From XN24 sp047921455 (GTDB lineage: Bacteria; Pseudomonadota; Gammaproteobacteria; Steroidobacterales; XN24), in assembly GCA_047921455.1 (NCBI GenBank), contig JBLRWC010000009.1, positions 18,919-82,918 of the forward strand: 64,000 nt of DNA, written 5' to 3'. This document shows, one piece after another, positions 56,170 through 64,000 of this stretch. The notes beneath the pieces were generated by a model. It had not been told where the DNA came from. It saw only the letters and a program-made list of their open reading frames with translations, and searched no databases. The translations under genes were made by a program, and so were the position numbers. The number at the start of each line of letters is the position of its first letter. The first letter of the stretch is position 1.

Positions 56170-57597
56170 CTAGCGGTTGATCCCGTGCAGTGCCTTGCCG
56201 TCAGCAGCGAGCGCCGCCTCGTGGATCGACTCGGCCAGTGTCGGGTGCGCATGCACTGTCCGCTGGATATCCTCGATGCTCGCCTGGAATTCCATCGCCA
56301 CCACCAGTTCGCTGATCAGTTCGCCCGCCATCGGCCCAATGATATGTGCCCCGATGATGGCGTCGTCGCGCTTGTTGGCCACCAGTTTCACCATGCCGCC
56401 GGCCTGCTCCATCGCCTTGGCGCGCCCGTTGGGCGCGAACGGGAACGTGCCGATCTTGTAATCGATGCCCGCTTCCTTGGCCTGCGCCTCGGTCTTGCCG
56501 ACCCAGGCGATCTCCGGCGCGGTGTAAATTACCGACGGGATGACTTCATAATTCACTTCGGCAATCTTGCCGGCGATCAGGTCGGCAACCATCACGCCTT
56601 CCTCGGTCGCCTTGTGCGCCAGCATCGGGCCGCGCACCAGGTCACCGACCGCCCAGACGTTGGACACGCCCGTGCGACACTCGTGATCCACCTTGACGAA
56701 GCCCCGCTCGTCGGTTTCCACGCCCGTGCCCTCACCCAGCAAACCCTCAGAGCATGGCCGGCGGCCAATCGCGACAATGACCTTGTCGACCGTCAACTCG
56801 TGGCTACCGTCCTTGTCTTCGTAAGTCAGCGTGACGCCTTGCTTGCCGGTCTTGGCGGCCTGCACTTTCGCGCCCAGCCGGATATCAAGGCCCTGTTTCT
56901 TGAACTGTCGCTGCGCATCGCGGGAAATCTGTGCGTCGGCCATCGGCAGGAAGGAATCCATCGCCTCCAGCATCGTCACCTTGGCGCCGAGCCGGTGCCA
57001 TACACTCCCCAGTTCCAGGCCGATTACGCCAGCGCCGATCACGCCCAGCGTTTCCGGCACCGCCGCAAACTCGAGCGCGCCCCAGGAATCGACGATCTGC
57101 TTGCCGTCAAAGGGCACGCTCTTCAGCTCGATGGGAGTCGAGCCGGATGCGAGCACCACGTGCTTTGCCGTCAGCGTCTTTTTTTCGCCGTCGGGATCGG
57201 TGAATTCCACCTTGCCGTCGCCGAGGAAGCGTCCCCGTCCCTGCAGGCCGGTGACCTTGTTGGCCTTGAACAACTGGCCGATGCCGCCGGTCAGCTGCTT
57301 GACGATGCCCGCTTTGCGCGCCTGCATGGTGTCCAGGTCCAGCGCCACGCCACTCGTCTTGATGCCGTGCGCGCCGAACTCTGCCTGCGCGCGATGAAAC
57401 AGTTCCGAAGATTCCAGCAAGGCCTTGGACGGAATGCAACCGGCGTTCAGGCAGGTGCCGCCAAAGGCACGACTGCCGTCATAGTTCTGCCAATCGTCGA
57501 TACAGGCCGCGCGCAGGCCATTCTGCGCGGCGCGAATCGCTGCCGGGTAACCACCGGGGCCGCCGCCGATTACGATCACGTCGAAACTGTCGCTCAT
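56170..57597 (-). CDS. lpd: Dihydrolipoyl dehydrogenase (E3)
   Basis: A 475-residue FAD enzyme that re-oxidises the lipoyl group for 2-oxoglutarate dehydrogenase. The redox disulfide is in GGTCLNAGCIPSKALL, with the FAD motif GGGPGGYPAAIRA at the N-terminus, NAD site GAGVIGLELGSVW and the catalytic HAHPTLAE near the C-terminus. It follows sucB after 28 bases and converges on relA. Its placement in the suc operon rather than with pyruvate dehydrogenase suggests an E3 for SucAB. Confidence 0.97.
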   Translation of the reverse strand: MSDSFDVIVIGGGPGGYPAAIRAAQNGLRAACIDDWQNYDGSRAFGGTCLNAGCIPSKALLESSELFHRAQAEFGAHGIKTSGVALDLDTMQARKAGIVKQLTGGIGQLFKANKVTGLQGRGRFLGDGKVEFTDPDGEKKTLTAKHVVLASGSTPIELKSVPFDGKQIVDSWGALEFAAVPETLGVIGAGVIGLELGSVWHRLGAKVTMLEAMDSFLPMADAQISRDAQRQFKKQGLDIRLGAKVQAAKTGKQGVTLTYEDKDGSHELTVDKVIVAIGRRPCSEGLLGEGTGVETDERGFVKVDHECRTGVSNVWAVGDLVRGPMLAHKATEEGVMVADLIAGKIAEVNYEVIPSVIYTAPEIAWVGKTEAQAKEAGIDYKIGTFPFAPNGRAKAMEQAGGMVKLVANKRDDAIIGAHIIGPMAGELISELVVAMEFQASIEDIQRTVHAHPTLAESIHEAALAADGKALHGINR

Positions 57598-57625
57598 CTT
57601 TTCACCTGGTCCGTATTATCGTTGC

Positions 57626-58924
57626 TCAGAGCTGGATCAGCAGGCGCGCCGGATCCTCGAGGCTTTCCTTGATGCTGACGAGGAACTGCACCGCCTCGCG
57701 CCCATCGATGATCCGGTGGTCGTAGGTCAGCGCGATGTACATCATCGGGCGAATCTTGATCTCGCCGTTCACCACCATCGCCCGTTCCTGGATCTTGTGC
57801 ATGCCGAGGATCGCGCTCTGCGGCGGATTGAGGATCGGCGTCGACATCAAGGAGCCGAATACGCCGCCATTGGTAATCGTGAACGTGCCGCCGCTGATGT
57901 CGTCGACACTGATCTTGCCCTCGCGCGCCTTGCCGGCGAAAGCACCGATGGCCCGCTCGATGTCCGCGAAACTCATCAGGTCGACGTCACGCAGCACCGG
58001 CACCATCAGGCCGCGCTCGGTAGAGACTGCAACGCCGATATCGTAATAGTCGTGGTAAATGATGTCGCTGCCTTCCAGCGACGCATTCACCACCGGGAAC
58101 TTGCGCAGCGCCTCGATCGCCGCCTTGGCGAAAAAGCTCATGAACCCGATGCGCACACCGTGCTTTTTCTCGAAACTGTCGCGATAGCGTTTGCGGATAT
58201 CCATCACGGCGCCCAGGTCCACCTCGTTGAACGAGGTCAGCATCGCGGCGCTGGCCTGTGCATCCACCAGGCGCTCGGCAATGCGCGCGCGCATCCGCGT
58301 CATCGGCACGCGGCGATCCTCGCGGGCGCCCTGCGGCGTCGGCGGGGCGGGCGCCTTGCCGGGCGCGGCATCGTCACGCTTGGCGGCCGCTGGGTCAGGC
58401 TGCTGGTCAAGGAATACCATGACGTCCGCCTTGCTGATGCGGCCGTCGCGGCCGGTGCCGCGAATGTCCGCCGGATCCAGCCCATGCTCATCGACCAGGC
58501 GACGTACCGAGGGACTCAGGCGTCCCGCGGCCTTGCCAGGAGCCGCATCGTCCGCGTCGTCCGCGTCGTCCGCGTCACCTTCGCTTTCGCCAGTGGGCTG
58601 CGTATCCGTAGCGGCCGCCGCGTCCCCGCCAGTGGCCGCAGCGGATTTCTTTTCCGCCGGACCGGCCGACTTGGCAGCTGCCGCATCGCCCGGTTCGAGA
58701 ATCGCAAGAATCTCGCCGGCCGTGACGGTGGTGCCGTCGGCAATGCGGATTTCCTTCAATACGCCATCGGCCGGCGCCGGCACTTCGAGAACCACCTTGT
58801 CGGTCTCGAGATCGGCGAGGTTCTCATCGCGGCTGACCGTGTCGCCGGGCGACTTGTGCCACGCAACCAATGTCGCGTCCGCCACCGATTCCGGTAGCTG
58901 CGGCACCTTGACTTCGATGCTCAT
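57626..58924 (-). CDS. sucB: 2-oxoglutarate dehydrogenase E2 (dihydrolipoyl succinyltransferase)
   Basis: A 432-residue E2 subunit. One lipoyl domain has the lipoyl-lysine Lys43 in DLETDKVVLEV. An Ala/Asp-rich linker contains DADDADDADD. The peripheral subunit-binding domain (SPSVRRLVDEHGL..IRGTGRDGRISKADVM) and the catalytic core with YDHRIIDGREAV complete it. The ATG overlaps the sucA stop by four bases. SucB transfers succinyl to CoA. Confidence 0.97.
   Translation of the reverse strand: MSIEVKVPQLPESVADATLVAWHKSPGDTVSRDENLADLETDKVVLEVPAPADGVLKEIRIADGTTVTAGEILAILEPGDAAAAKSAGPAEKKSAAATGGDAAAATDTQPTGESEGDADDADDADDAAPGKAAGRLSPSVRRLVDEHGLDPADIRGTGRDGRISKADVMVFLDQQPDPAAAKRDDAAPGKAPAPPTPQGAREDRRVPMTRMRARIAERLVDAQASAAMLTSFNEVDLGAVMDIRKRYRDSFEKKHGVRIGFMSFFAKAAIEALRKFPVVNASLEGSDIIYHDYYDIGVAVSTERGLMVPVLRDVDLMSFADIERAIGAFAGKAREGKISVDDISGGTFTITNGGVFGSLMSTPILNPPQSAILGMHKIQERAMVVNGEIKIRPMMYIALTYDHRIIDGREAVQFLVSIKESLEDPARLLIQL
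58551..58577 (-). repeat. Three 9-bp tandem repeats in the sucB linker
   Basis: Three in-frame copies of a 9-bp unit (tccgcgtcg on the plus strand; the last ends in a) code for an acidic Asp-Ala-Asp run in the SucB linker. A fourth diverged copy precedes them (58542-58550). Confidence 0.75.
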
Positions 58925-61788
58925 GCTTTCTTCCTGGTAATTTTCTTACGATTCGAGCGGGACCCGGCTTTGTCGGTGCTGGACAACGCCGCATTGACGA
59001 GCCCTTCCTGCTGCTGCTTGTGGAGCCGGAAATACCCGGCGGCGGGCGCAGCGGCGCCCTTGCGCCCGGCATAAAACAACTGTTGGTCGGGACTCAAGGG
59101 TTCTTGCAGGCGATGCCGGATCTGGTACCAGGCCCCCTGGTTCTGGGGCTCCTCCTGGCACCACACCACGTCCTTGAGCGCGGGGAAATCTTCGATCAGC
59201 GCGGCGTAGCGGCGAATGGGAAATGGGTAGAGCTGCTCCAGGCGCACGATGGCCACATCATTGAGTTCGCGTTCGCGCCGCGCCTCCAGCAGGTCGAAAT
59301 ACACCTTGCCGCTGCACAAGACGAGGCGCGTCACGGCCGCCGGGTCGAGGTCATCGATTTCGGGGATGATGCGCAGGAAACGTCCTTCGGACAGGCTTTC
59401 GAGCGGCGAGACGGATTGCTTGTGCCGCAGCAGGCTCTTCGGCGTCAGGACGATGGTGGGCTTGCGGAAATCGCGCACCATCTGGCGCCGGATGAGATGA
59501 AAAAACTGCGCCGGGGTCGAGGGCACGACGACCGCCATATTGTGCTCTGCGCACAGCTGCAGAAAACGCTCCAGGCGCGCGGAAGAATGCTCCGGGCCCT
59601 GGCCCTCGTAGCCGTGCGGCAGGAACAACATGAGCCCGCAATAACGGCCCCACTTGGTCTCACCCGAACTGATGAACTGGTCGATGACCACCTGGGCGCC
59701 ATTGACGAAATCGCCGAATTGCGCTTCCCAGATCACCAGCGTATCGGGGTTGGTGGTGGCATAGCCGTACTCGAAACCAAGTACGGCCTCCTCCGACAAC
59801 AACGAGTCGGTGACGACGAAACGGCGCTGATCTTCAGCGACCCGGGTCAGCGGGATCCAGGGGTCACGCCCGTGCTGATCATGCAGCACGGCGTGGCGAT
59901 GAAAAAAAGTGCCGCGGCCGCTGTCCTGGCCGGTCAGGCGAACGTCATACCCTTCAGTCAGCAGACTCGCATACGCCATGGTCTCGGCAAAACCCCAGTC
60001 CATGGGCAACTCGCCGGCCGCCATGCGGCGCCGATCCACCATGATGCGCTCTACCCGGGGATGCAGGGTATGCTCCTCGGGGACGTGCGTGATCGCCTCG
60101 GCATAGCGGGCCACCTGCTCCGGAGCCAGGCGCGTCTTCACGGGGCGACTGAAATTAACCTCATCGAACCGGCTCCAGTCCACGGTGAACTTGTTCCCGA
60201 CGAAGCCGACCGAGGCTGAGACTACGCGGCCCTCGTCCAGACCCTGGCGATAGGCATCCACCAGGCCTTGGGCTTCGTCGTCGTCGACCACCCCATCGTC
60301 CCTCAACCGCTGCACGTAAATCTGCCGCACCGTCGGATGGTTACGCACCACGCCGTACATCCGGGGCTGGGTCGCTGCCGGTTCATCGGCCTCGTTATGG
60401 CCGTGTCGGCGATAGCAGACGAGATCGATCACCACGTCCTTGCGAAAGCGCATGCGGTAATCGAACGCGAGCCGGCCGATCAACGCCACCGCGTCCGGGT
60501 CGTCGGCATTGACGTGAAAAATCGGCGCCTCGATCATTTTCGCCACGTCGCTGCAGTGCAACGTGGAACGCGCATCCTGCGGATGGCTGATGGTGAAGCC
60601 GATCTGGTTGTTGCAGATGACATGTACTGTGCCGCCCGCCGCGAAACCGCGCGTCTGCGACATCTGCAGGGTCTCCATGACAACGCCCTGGCCGGCGAAC
60701 GCCGCATCGCCATGAATCAGGATCGGCAGCACGGTCGAGCCGTTCTCGTCGCCGCGCCGGTCTTGGCGCCCGCGCACGGAACCGATCACCACCGGGTTCA
60801 CGATTTCCAGGTGCGAGGGATTGAACGCCAGCGCCACGTGCATGTTGCCGCCCGGCGTGCTGATGTCCGACGAGAAGCCCAGGTGATACTTGACGTCCCC
60901 GGAGCGGCGCTGCACCTGCGGGTCGTAGACCCCCTCGAACTCCGAGAACAATTCCTTCGGCGGCTTGCCCAGGACGTTCACCAGCACGTTCAGTCGCCCG
61001 CGGTGGGCCATGCCGATGACCACCTCTTCCATACCCTGCGCGCCGGCCTGCTGGATGATGTCGCCGACCAGCGGGATCATGCTCTCCCCGCCTTCCAGCG
61101 AGAAACGCTTCTGGCCGACGTAACGGGTGTGCAGGTAACGCTCGATGCCTTCGGCGCCGGTCAGCCGCTCGAGAATTTGGCGCCGCTCAGCCGCCGCCAG
61201 GCCACCGCCAGCCGCTGCCTTCTCGAAGCGCTGCTGCAGCCAGAGGCGTTCCTCGGTATCCGTAATATGCCCGAGCTCGGCGGCAATAGTGCCGCGGTAG
61301 ACCTGTTCGAGGCGCGCGCGAATGTCACGGAAGCGCAAGCGGTCCGCACCACCAAAACCAGCCGTGGCGAATACCGTGTCGTCGTCCCCTGGTCCCAGGC
61401 CGTGAAATGCCGGGTCCAGCTCCGGCAAGGGCTGCGGACCGACCAGGCCGAGTGGATCGAGCCGCGCGAGGCGATGACCGCGCAGCCGGTAAGCCTCGAT
61501 CAACCGCAGCACCGCCGCCTGCTTATCGAGCATGGCTGCCGGGGCCACCCCAGCCGATCCAGCGGACGCAGCCGCCCGCGGCTGCAGGGCGCGCGCGGCC
61601 AACTCGCGTTCGACCGGGCCGCGCGGCGTTTCGGCGCCGCCCGCGGCAATCCCGTCGAACCACTGGCGTATTTCAGCATCGACCGACGCCGGATCTTCCA
61701 GGTATTGCTCGTAAAGTCCCTCGATATAGGGTGCATTACCGCCAAACAGCGGGCTGGTCGCGTAGTGATCCTGGATCGTTTTGCTCAT
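58921..61788 (-). CDS. sucA: 2-oxoglutarate dehydrogenase E1
   Basis: A 955-residue ThDP enzyme. The N-terminal PLFGGNAPYIEGLYEQYLEDP is the SucB-binding part. ThDP/Mg2+ site residues appear in HGDAAFAGQGVVMETLQM and VICNNQIGFTI. The C-terminal transketolase-like domain has SSGETKWGRYCGLMLFLPHGYEGQGPEHSSARLERFLQ. The ATG at 61788 has no obvious Shine-Dalgarno. It heads sucA-sucB-lpd; sucCD and sdh are not adjacent. It catalyses oxidative decarboxylation of 2-oxoglutarate. Confidence 0.97.
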   Translation of the reverse strand: MSKTIQDHYATSPLFGGNAPYIEGLYEQYLEDPASVDAEIRQWFDGIAAGGAETPRGPVERELAARALQPRAAASAGSAGVAPAAMLDKQAAVLRLIEAYRLRGHRLARLDPLGLVGPQPLPELDPAFHGLGPGDDDTVFATAGFGGADRLRFRDIRARLEQVYRGTIAAELGHITDTEERLWLQQRFEKAAAGGGLAAAERRQILERLTGAEGIERYLHTRYVGQKRFSLEGGESMIPLVGDIIQQAGAQGMEEVVIGMAHRGRLNVLVNVLGKPPKELFSEFEGVYDPQVQRRSGDVKYHLGFSSDISTPGGNMHVALAFNPSHLEIVNPVVIGSVRGRQDRRGDENGSTVLPILIHGDAAFAGQGVVMETLQMSQTRGFAAGGTVHVICNNQIGFTISHPQDARSTLHCSDVAKMIEAPIFHVNADDPDAVALIGRLAFDYRMRFRKDVVIDLVCYRRHGHNEADEPAATQPRMYGVVRNHPTVRQIYVQRLRDDGVVDDDEAQGLVDAYRQGLDEGRVVSASVGFVGNKFTVDWSRFDEVNFSRPVKTRLAPEQVARYAEAITHVPEEHTLHPRVERIMVDRRRMAAGELPMDWGFAETMAYASLLTEGYDVRLTGQDSGRGTFFHRHAVLHDQHGRDPWIPLTRVAEDQRRFVVTDSLLSEEAVLGFEYGYATTNPDTLVIWEAQFGDFVNGAQVVIDQFISSGETKWGRYCGLMLFLPHGYEGQGPEHSSARLERFLQLCAEHNMAVVVPSTPAQFFHLIRRQMVRDFRKPTIVLTPKSLLRHKQSVSPLESLSEGRFLRIIPEIDDLDPAAVTRLVLCSGKVYFDLLEARRERELNDVAIVRLEQLYPFPIRRYAALIEDFPALKDVVWCQEEPQNQGAWYQIRHRLQEPLSPDQQLFYAGRKGAAAPAAGYFRLHKQQQEGLVNAALSSTDKAGSRSNRKKITRKKA

Positions 61789-61832
61789 GAGGATGGAGAG
61801 CCGGGCCTTGTCGATTTGTCGTCAGGCCTCGC

Positions 61833-61861
61833 ATTCTAAGGCATGCGCCCCGTGGTGGGAA
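61833..61861 (-). promoter_or_regulatory. Candidate sucA promoter
   Basis: Minus-strand TTCCCA (61861-61856), 17 bases and TAGAAT (61838-61833, 5 of 6). Transcription would begin near 61826, leaving a 38-base leader before sucA. The spacer also separates sucA from the end of the first cytochrome gene. Confidence 0.5.
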
Positions 61862-61888
61862 TTCGCGCCCCGCTGGGATCGCCGGCCG

Positions 61889-62521
61889 CTAGCGCGAATC
61901 GGTATAGACCGCGGGGCCGGAGTAAAACTCCGCCAGCGCCGCCAGGTCATCTCGGGACAGTCCCTTGATGACGTCTTCCATGGCTGCCAGGCCAACCGAG
62001 CGACGCCCCTCCTGGAGGTCCTCCAGCGCGTTGCGCAGATAGACCTTGCGCTGCCCACGCAACATGCTCGCATCATCCACCGGATCCGACCCCAGGTTGG
62101 TGTGGCAGATCTCGCAATGCTGGTCGTGGATCCTGCGCCCGCGCGCAGCGAGCTCGGCATCATAGGGGTCCTGGTGCGCCGGGAAGGGCTGCGCGCCATA
62201 CCAGTCGGCCAGCGCCGCGAGATCCTCATCATCCATCGAGCCCACGATGTCGCACATGCTGATGTCTGGACAGGTCCCAAGCTTCGAACACTCGGTCACT
62301 CGGCACGGACGCTCCCGCTCGCGGTACTTGTAGAGCGCATTCTCAATTACGCCGGCCGGCAGGCCGTGAATCGTCGGTACACCCGGGTATTCGCTCGGTC
62401 CCGTCTCACCGTGACACACCGCGCAGAAACCGACGATCGGCGGCGCAGCCAGCGCCGATGCCGCCAGTGGCGCACATGCCAACGAAGCCACCAGCATCAA
62501 GTGACGAGTCAGTCCGGACAT
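61889..62521 (-). CDS. Diheme c-type cytochrome with four-Cys insert (copy A)
   Basis: A 210-residue periplasmic diheme cytochrome of the c4-like type. Signal peptide about 1-27. Heme sites are C33-x2-C36-H37 (FCAVCH) and C136-x2-C139-H140 (HCEICH). Candidate axial Met residues are Met89 (SMCDIVGS) and the Met in AAMEDVIKG. Between the heme domains is C73-x4-C78-x5-C84-x5-C90, an arrangement not found in standard c4. GGAG upstream of the ATG at 62521 supports this start. It lies 46 bases after copy B, with which it shares the whole layout. Role unknown; electron transfer is likely. Confidence 0.85.
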   Translation of the reverse strand: MSGLTRHLMLVASLACAPLAASALAAPPIVGFCAVCHGETGPSEYPGVPTIHGLPAGVIENALYKYRERERPCRVTECSKLGTCPDISMCDIVGSMDDEDLAALADWYGAQPFPAHQDPYDAELAARGRRIHDQHCEICHTNLGSDPVDDASMLRGQRKVYLRNALEDLQEGRRSVGLAAMEDVIKGLSRDDLAALAEFYSGPAVYTDSR

Positions 62522-62567
62522 GTTGTTCTCCTGGGCTTCCGTGTGGCCTGCGGTGAGCTCCCTCGCT

Positions 62568-63185
62568 TCAGTCGAGCGGACTCGCATAAAACTCGATCAG
62601 CGCGGCGACGTCTGCGTCAGTGAAGCCTTCGATGCTCGCATGCATCTCGGCGACGGCGACGCGCCGCTCCTGGTGGAAGTCTTCCATCGCCAGCCGCAAG
62701 TAGGCTTTTCGCTGGCCGCGCAGAATACTCGCTTCTTCCACCGGTGAGAGGCCGCCGCCCGCGTGGCAACTCTCGCAATGTGCAGCGTGCAGCACGCTGC
62801 CGCGTGCAGCCAGCGCCCTATCCCACGGCTCGCCGGCCGGCGCGTAGGGCTGGCGGGCATACCAGTGAGCCAGCCCAGCGATCTGCTCATCCGACAGGCG
62901 CGCGACAATGTCACAGAAATCGGTCTCGGGGCAATCGGCGACGCCGGTGCAATCGACCTTGCGGCAGGGGCGGATGGTGGCGCGGAAATCGTACAACGCG
63001 TTATCGAGCACAGCCGCGGGAAGACCATGAATGGTGGGCACCGACGCGTACGGACTGGGCGCCGCCGCGCCATGGCAGGTAGCGCACAGCGCCACCTCGG
63101 GCGGCGGCTCAGCAGCCATGGACGATGCTGCGCCAAGCACCGACAACAACAGCATCGAAAAAACCGGGCGGGCCAAGCTGAACAT
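62568..63185 (-). CDS. Diheme c-type cytochrome with four-Cys insert (copy B)
   Basis: A 205-residue paralogue of the preceding protein. Signal peptide about 1-25. Heme sites are C34-x2-C37-H38 and C137-x2-C140-H141. The insert is again C-x4-C-x5-C-x5-C (74, 79, 85, 91). At the first heme the residue aligned with Met89 of copy A is Phe90, so the first heme has no evident Met ligand. The ATG at 63185 follows AGGAGACACGTG. It is upstream of copy A on the minus strand and both are probably co-transcribed. Confidence 0.85.
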   Translation of the reverse strand: MFSLARPVFSMLLLSVLGAASSMAAEPPPEVALCATCHGAAAPSPYASVPTIHGLPAAVLDNALYDFRATIRPCRKVDCTGVADCPETDFCDIVARLSDEQIAGLAHWYARQPYAPAGEPWDRALAARGSVLHAAHCESCHAGGGLSPVEEASILRGQRKAYLRLAMEDFHQERRVAVAEMHASIEGFTDADVAALIEFYASPLD

Positions 63186-63285
63186 CACGTGTCTCCTGCC
63201 GTGCAAAATGAAAATAGCACAACAGGGCTGTTGCGCCCACCGGCCTTGAATGCTGCTCTGCGGCATGATTTGTGCCTGCAGCGCA

Positions 63286-63936
63286 TCACTGACTCGTGCT
63301 GTCCCGGGGGTAAACCGGTCGGCCGAAAAAGCGCATTACGCGCTGGATCAAAAGATGCGTCAAGCTCCATGCAATAGCGCAAAAAATCATCACCACGGCC
63401 AGCCAGACCAGTGGCGGCAACCCGAACGTGTTCTCGCCCGGTATGCCGTAGATCCAGTTGACGTTGCGTTCGCCCGGACCCGCGTAGGCGAGCAGCAGAA
63501 TTCCCCAGCCCGCCGGTACCCACACGCGCAACGCCCGGCGATCGTAGCCGCACCGCCATACCAGCCAGAGCAACAGGAGTGGCAACACGACGTGGTAAAG
63601 GGATAACAAACGCAGGTACAGCGGCAAGGCCGTGTCGAACATGTAGGCCGTCAGGCCGTAAATGCTTTCCCCGCCCCGTGCCAGGGCGCCGAAAAAATCG
63701 ACCAGCCAGCCGATTTCCAGCAGCGCTACCGACACGGCCTGGGTGCTGATGAGCAAGCGGTTTTCCGTCCACACGCCCACCAGGCCCAGCAACAGCGCAA
63801 CGTTGGAAAACCAGAGGAAATTTCGCAAACCGTGCTCGACGGCGTAAACCGGCACGAGTACAAGCACAAATCCGAGGTAGGCCCACTTGAGCCAGGCCGG
63901 TAATCCGTGCGCGCGTTGCTGACGCTTATTACTCAA
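63286..63936 (-). CDS. Polytopic membrane protein of unknown function
   Basis: A 216-residue protein with six to seven hydrophobic helices. I do not recognise a characterised family. Aromatic and polar residues inside helices (SLYHVVLPLLLLWLVWRCGYDRR, NVNWIYGIPGENT) suggest a conserved membrane family. The start appears to be TTG 63936, as no ATG or GTG gives a fuller N-terminus. It lies upstream of the two diheme cytochrome genes after a 100-base gap and could be co-transcribed with them. Confidence 0.6.
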   Translation of the reverse strand: MSNKRQQRAHGLPAWLKWAYLGFVLVLVPVYAVEHGLRNFLWFSNVALLLGLVGVWTENRLLISTQAVSVALLEIGWLVDFFGALARGGESIYGLTAYMFDTALPLYLRLLSLYHVVLPLLLLWLVWRCGYDRRALRVWVPAGWGILLLAYAGPGERNVNWIYGIPGENTFGLPPLVWLAVVMIFCAIAWSLTHLLIQRVMRFFGRPVYPRDSTSQ

Positions 63937-63955
63937 GTTTGGCGTTTCGCGGTGA

Positions 63956-64000
63956 TGGCGCCCCGGGCAGGAATCGAACCTGCGACCTACCGCTTAGGAG
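63956..64000 (-). tRNA. tRNA-Arg(CCT), 3' part (5' end outside window)
   Basis: The minus strand reads the anticodon loop CTCCTAA (anticodon CCT), the 3' anticodon arm GCGGT, variable loop, T-arm GCAGGTTCGATTCCTGC, acceptor CCGGGGC, discriminator G and encoded CCA. The D-arm and 5' acceptor lie beyond 64000. Confidence 0.9.

Overview
The window is a dense, high-GC stretch of chromosome from a gammaproteobacterium. The evidence is the order yebC-ruvCAB-ybgC-tolQRAB-pal-cpoB-queE-queC-tRNA-Lys, a FadH-type dienoyl-CoA reductase and a complete Na+-NQR. The Na+-pumping NADH dehydrogenase, an N-acetylglutaminylglutamine amide (NAGGN) osmolyte cluster and a wax ester synthase suggest a marine or salt-exposed heterotroph that stores neutral lipid. 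I cannot assign a genus. I see no insertion sequence, prophage, integron or CRISPR array. There are 59 protein genes (the first one truncated) and two tRNA genes (the last one truncated). No gap without a gene exceeds about 215 bases.

Layout. 1-847: the end of an NfeD-like gene and a slipin (band 7) gene. 912-8417 (minus): fumC-nudL-mazG-hrpA, with overlapping or touching reading frames, then degV. 8579-14878 (plus): purB, a GNAT protein, mnmA, acnA. 14931-17692 (minus): fadH and a YgjP-type metallopeptidase. 17813-21660 (plus): wax ester synthase, tatD, an M20 peptidase. 21680-24073 (minus): thrB-rarD-NERD, preceded by an apparent transcription attenuator. 24288-26462 (plus): ppk1. 26459-33018 (minus): nqrABCDEF-nqrM plus a small helical protein. 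33122-39492 (minus): NAGGN cluster asnO-ngg-M42 peptidase, then two short-chain dehydrogenases. 39636-40496 (plus): an unusual crotonase. 40510-43522 (minus): a coupled three-gene set of retropepsin-like protease, 7TM inactive transglutaminase and RimK-like ATP-grasp ligase. 43615-53295 (minus): the Tol-Pal/Ruv/queuosine block ending in tRNA-Lys. 53364-53924 (minus): yfaZ. 53999-56125 (plus): relA. 56170-61788 (minus): sucA-sucB-lpd. 61889-63936 (minus): two diheme cytochromes and a polytopic membrane protein. 63956-64000: 3' part of tRNA-Arg(CCT).

How the genes work together. Fumarase, aconitase and the 2-oxoglutarate dehydrogenase complex are TCA-cycle steps that supply NADH. Na+-NQR oxidises NADH and exports sodium. 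The NAGGN genes make a dipeptide osmolyte, and a sigma-S-like -10 element lies upstream of asnO. RelA and polyphosphate kinase are stress-response enzymes, and the wax ester synthase and FadH act in lipid storage and turnover.

The parts that most deserve follow-up are the paired diheme cytochromes with a shared four-cysteine insert (one has lost an axial Met), the retropepsin/7TM/ATP-grasp operon, the thrB attenuator, the Lys/Ala-rich tail on the wax synthase, and the crotonase with a catalytic Glu replaced by Cys.
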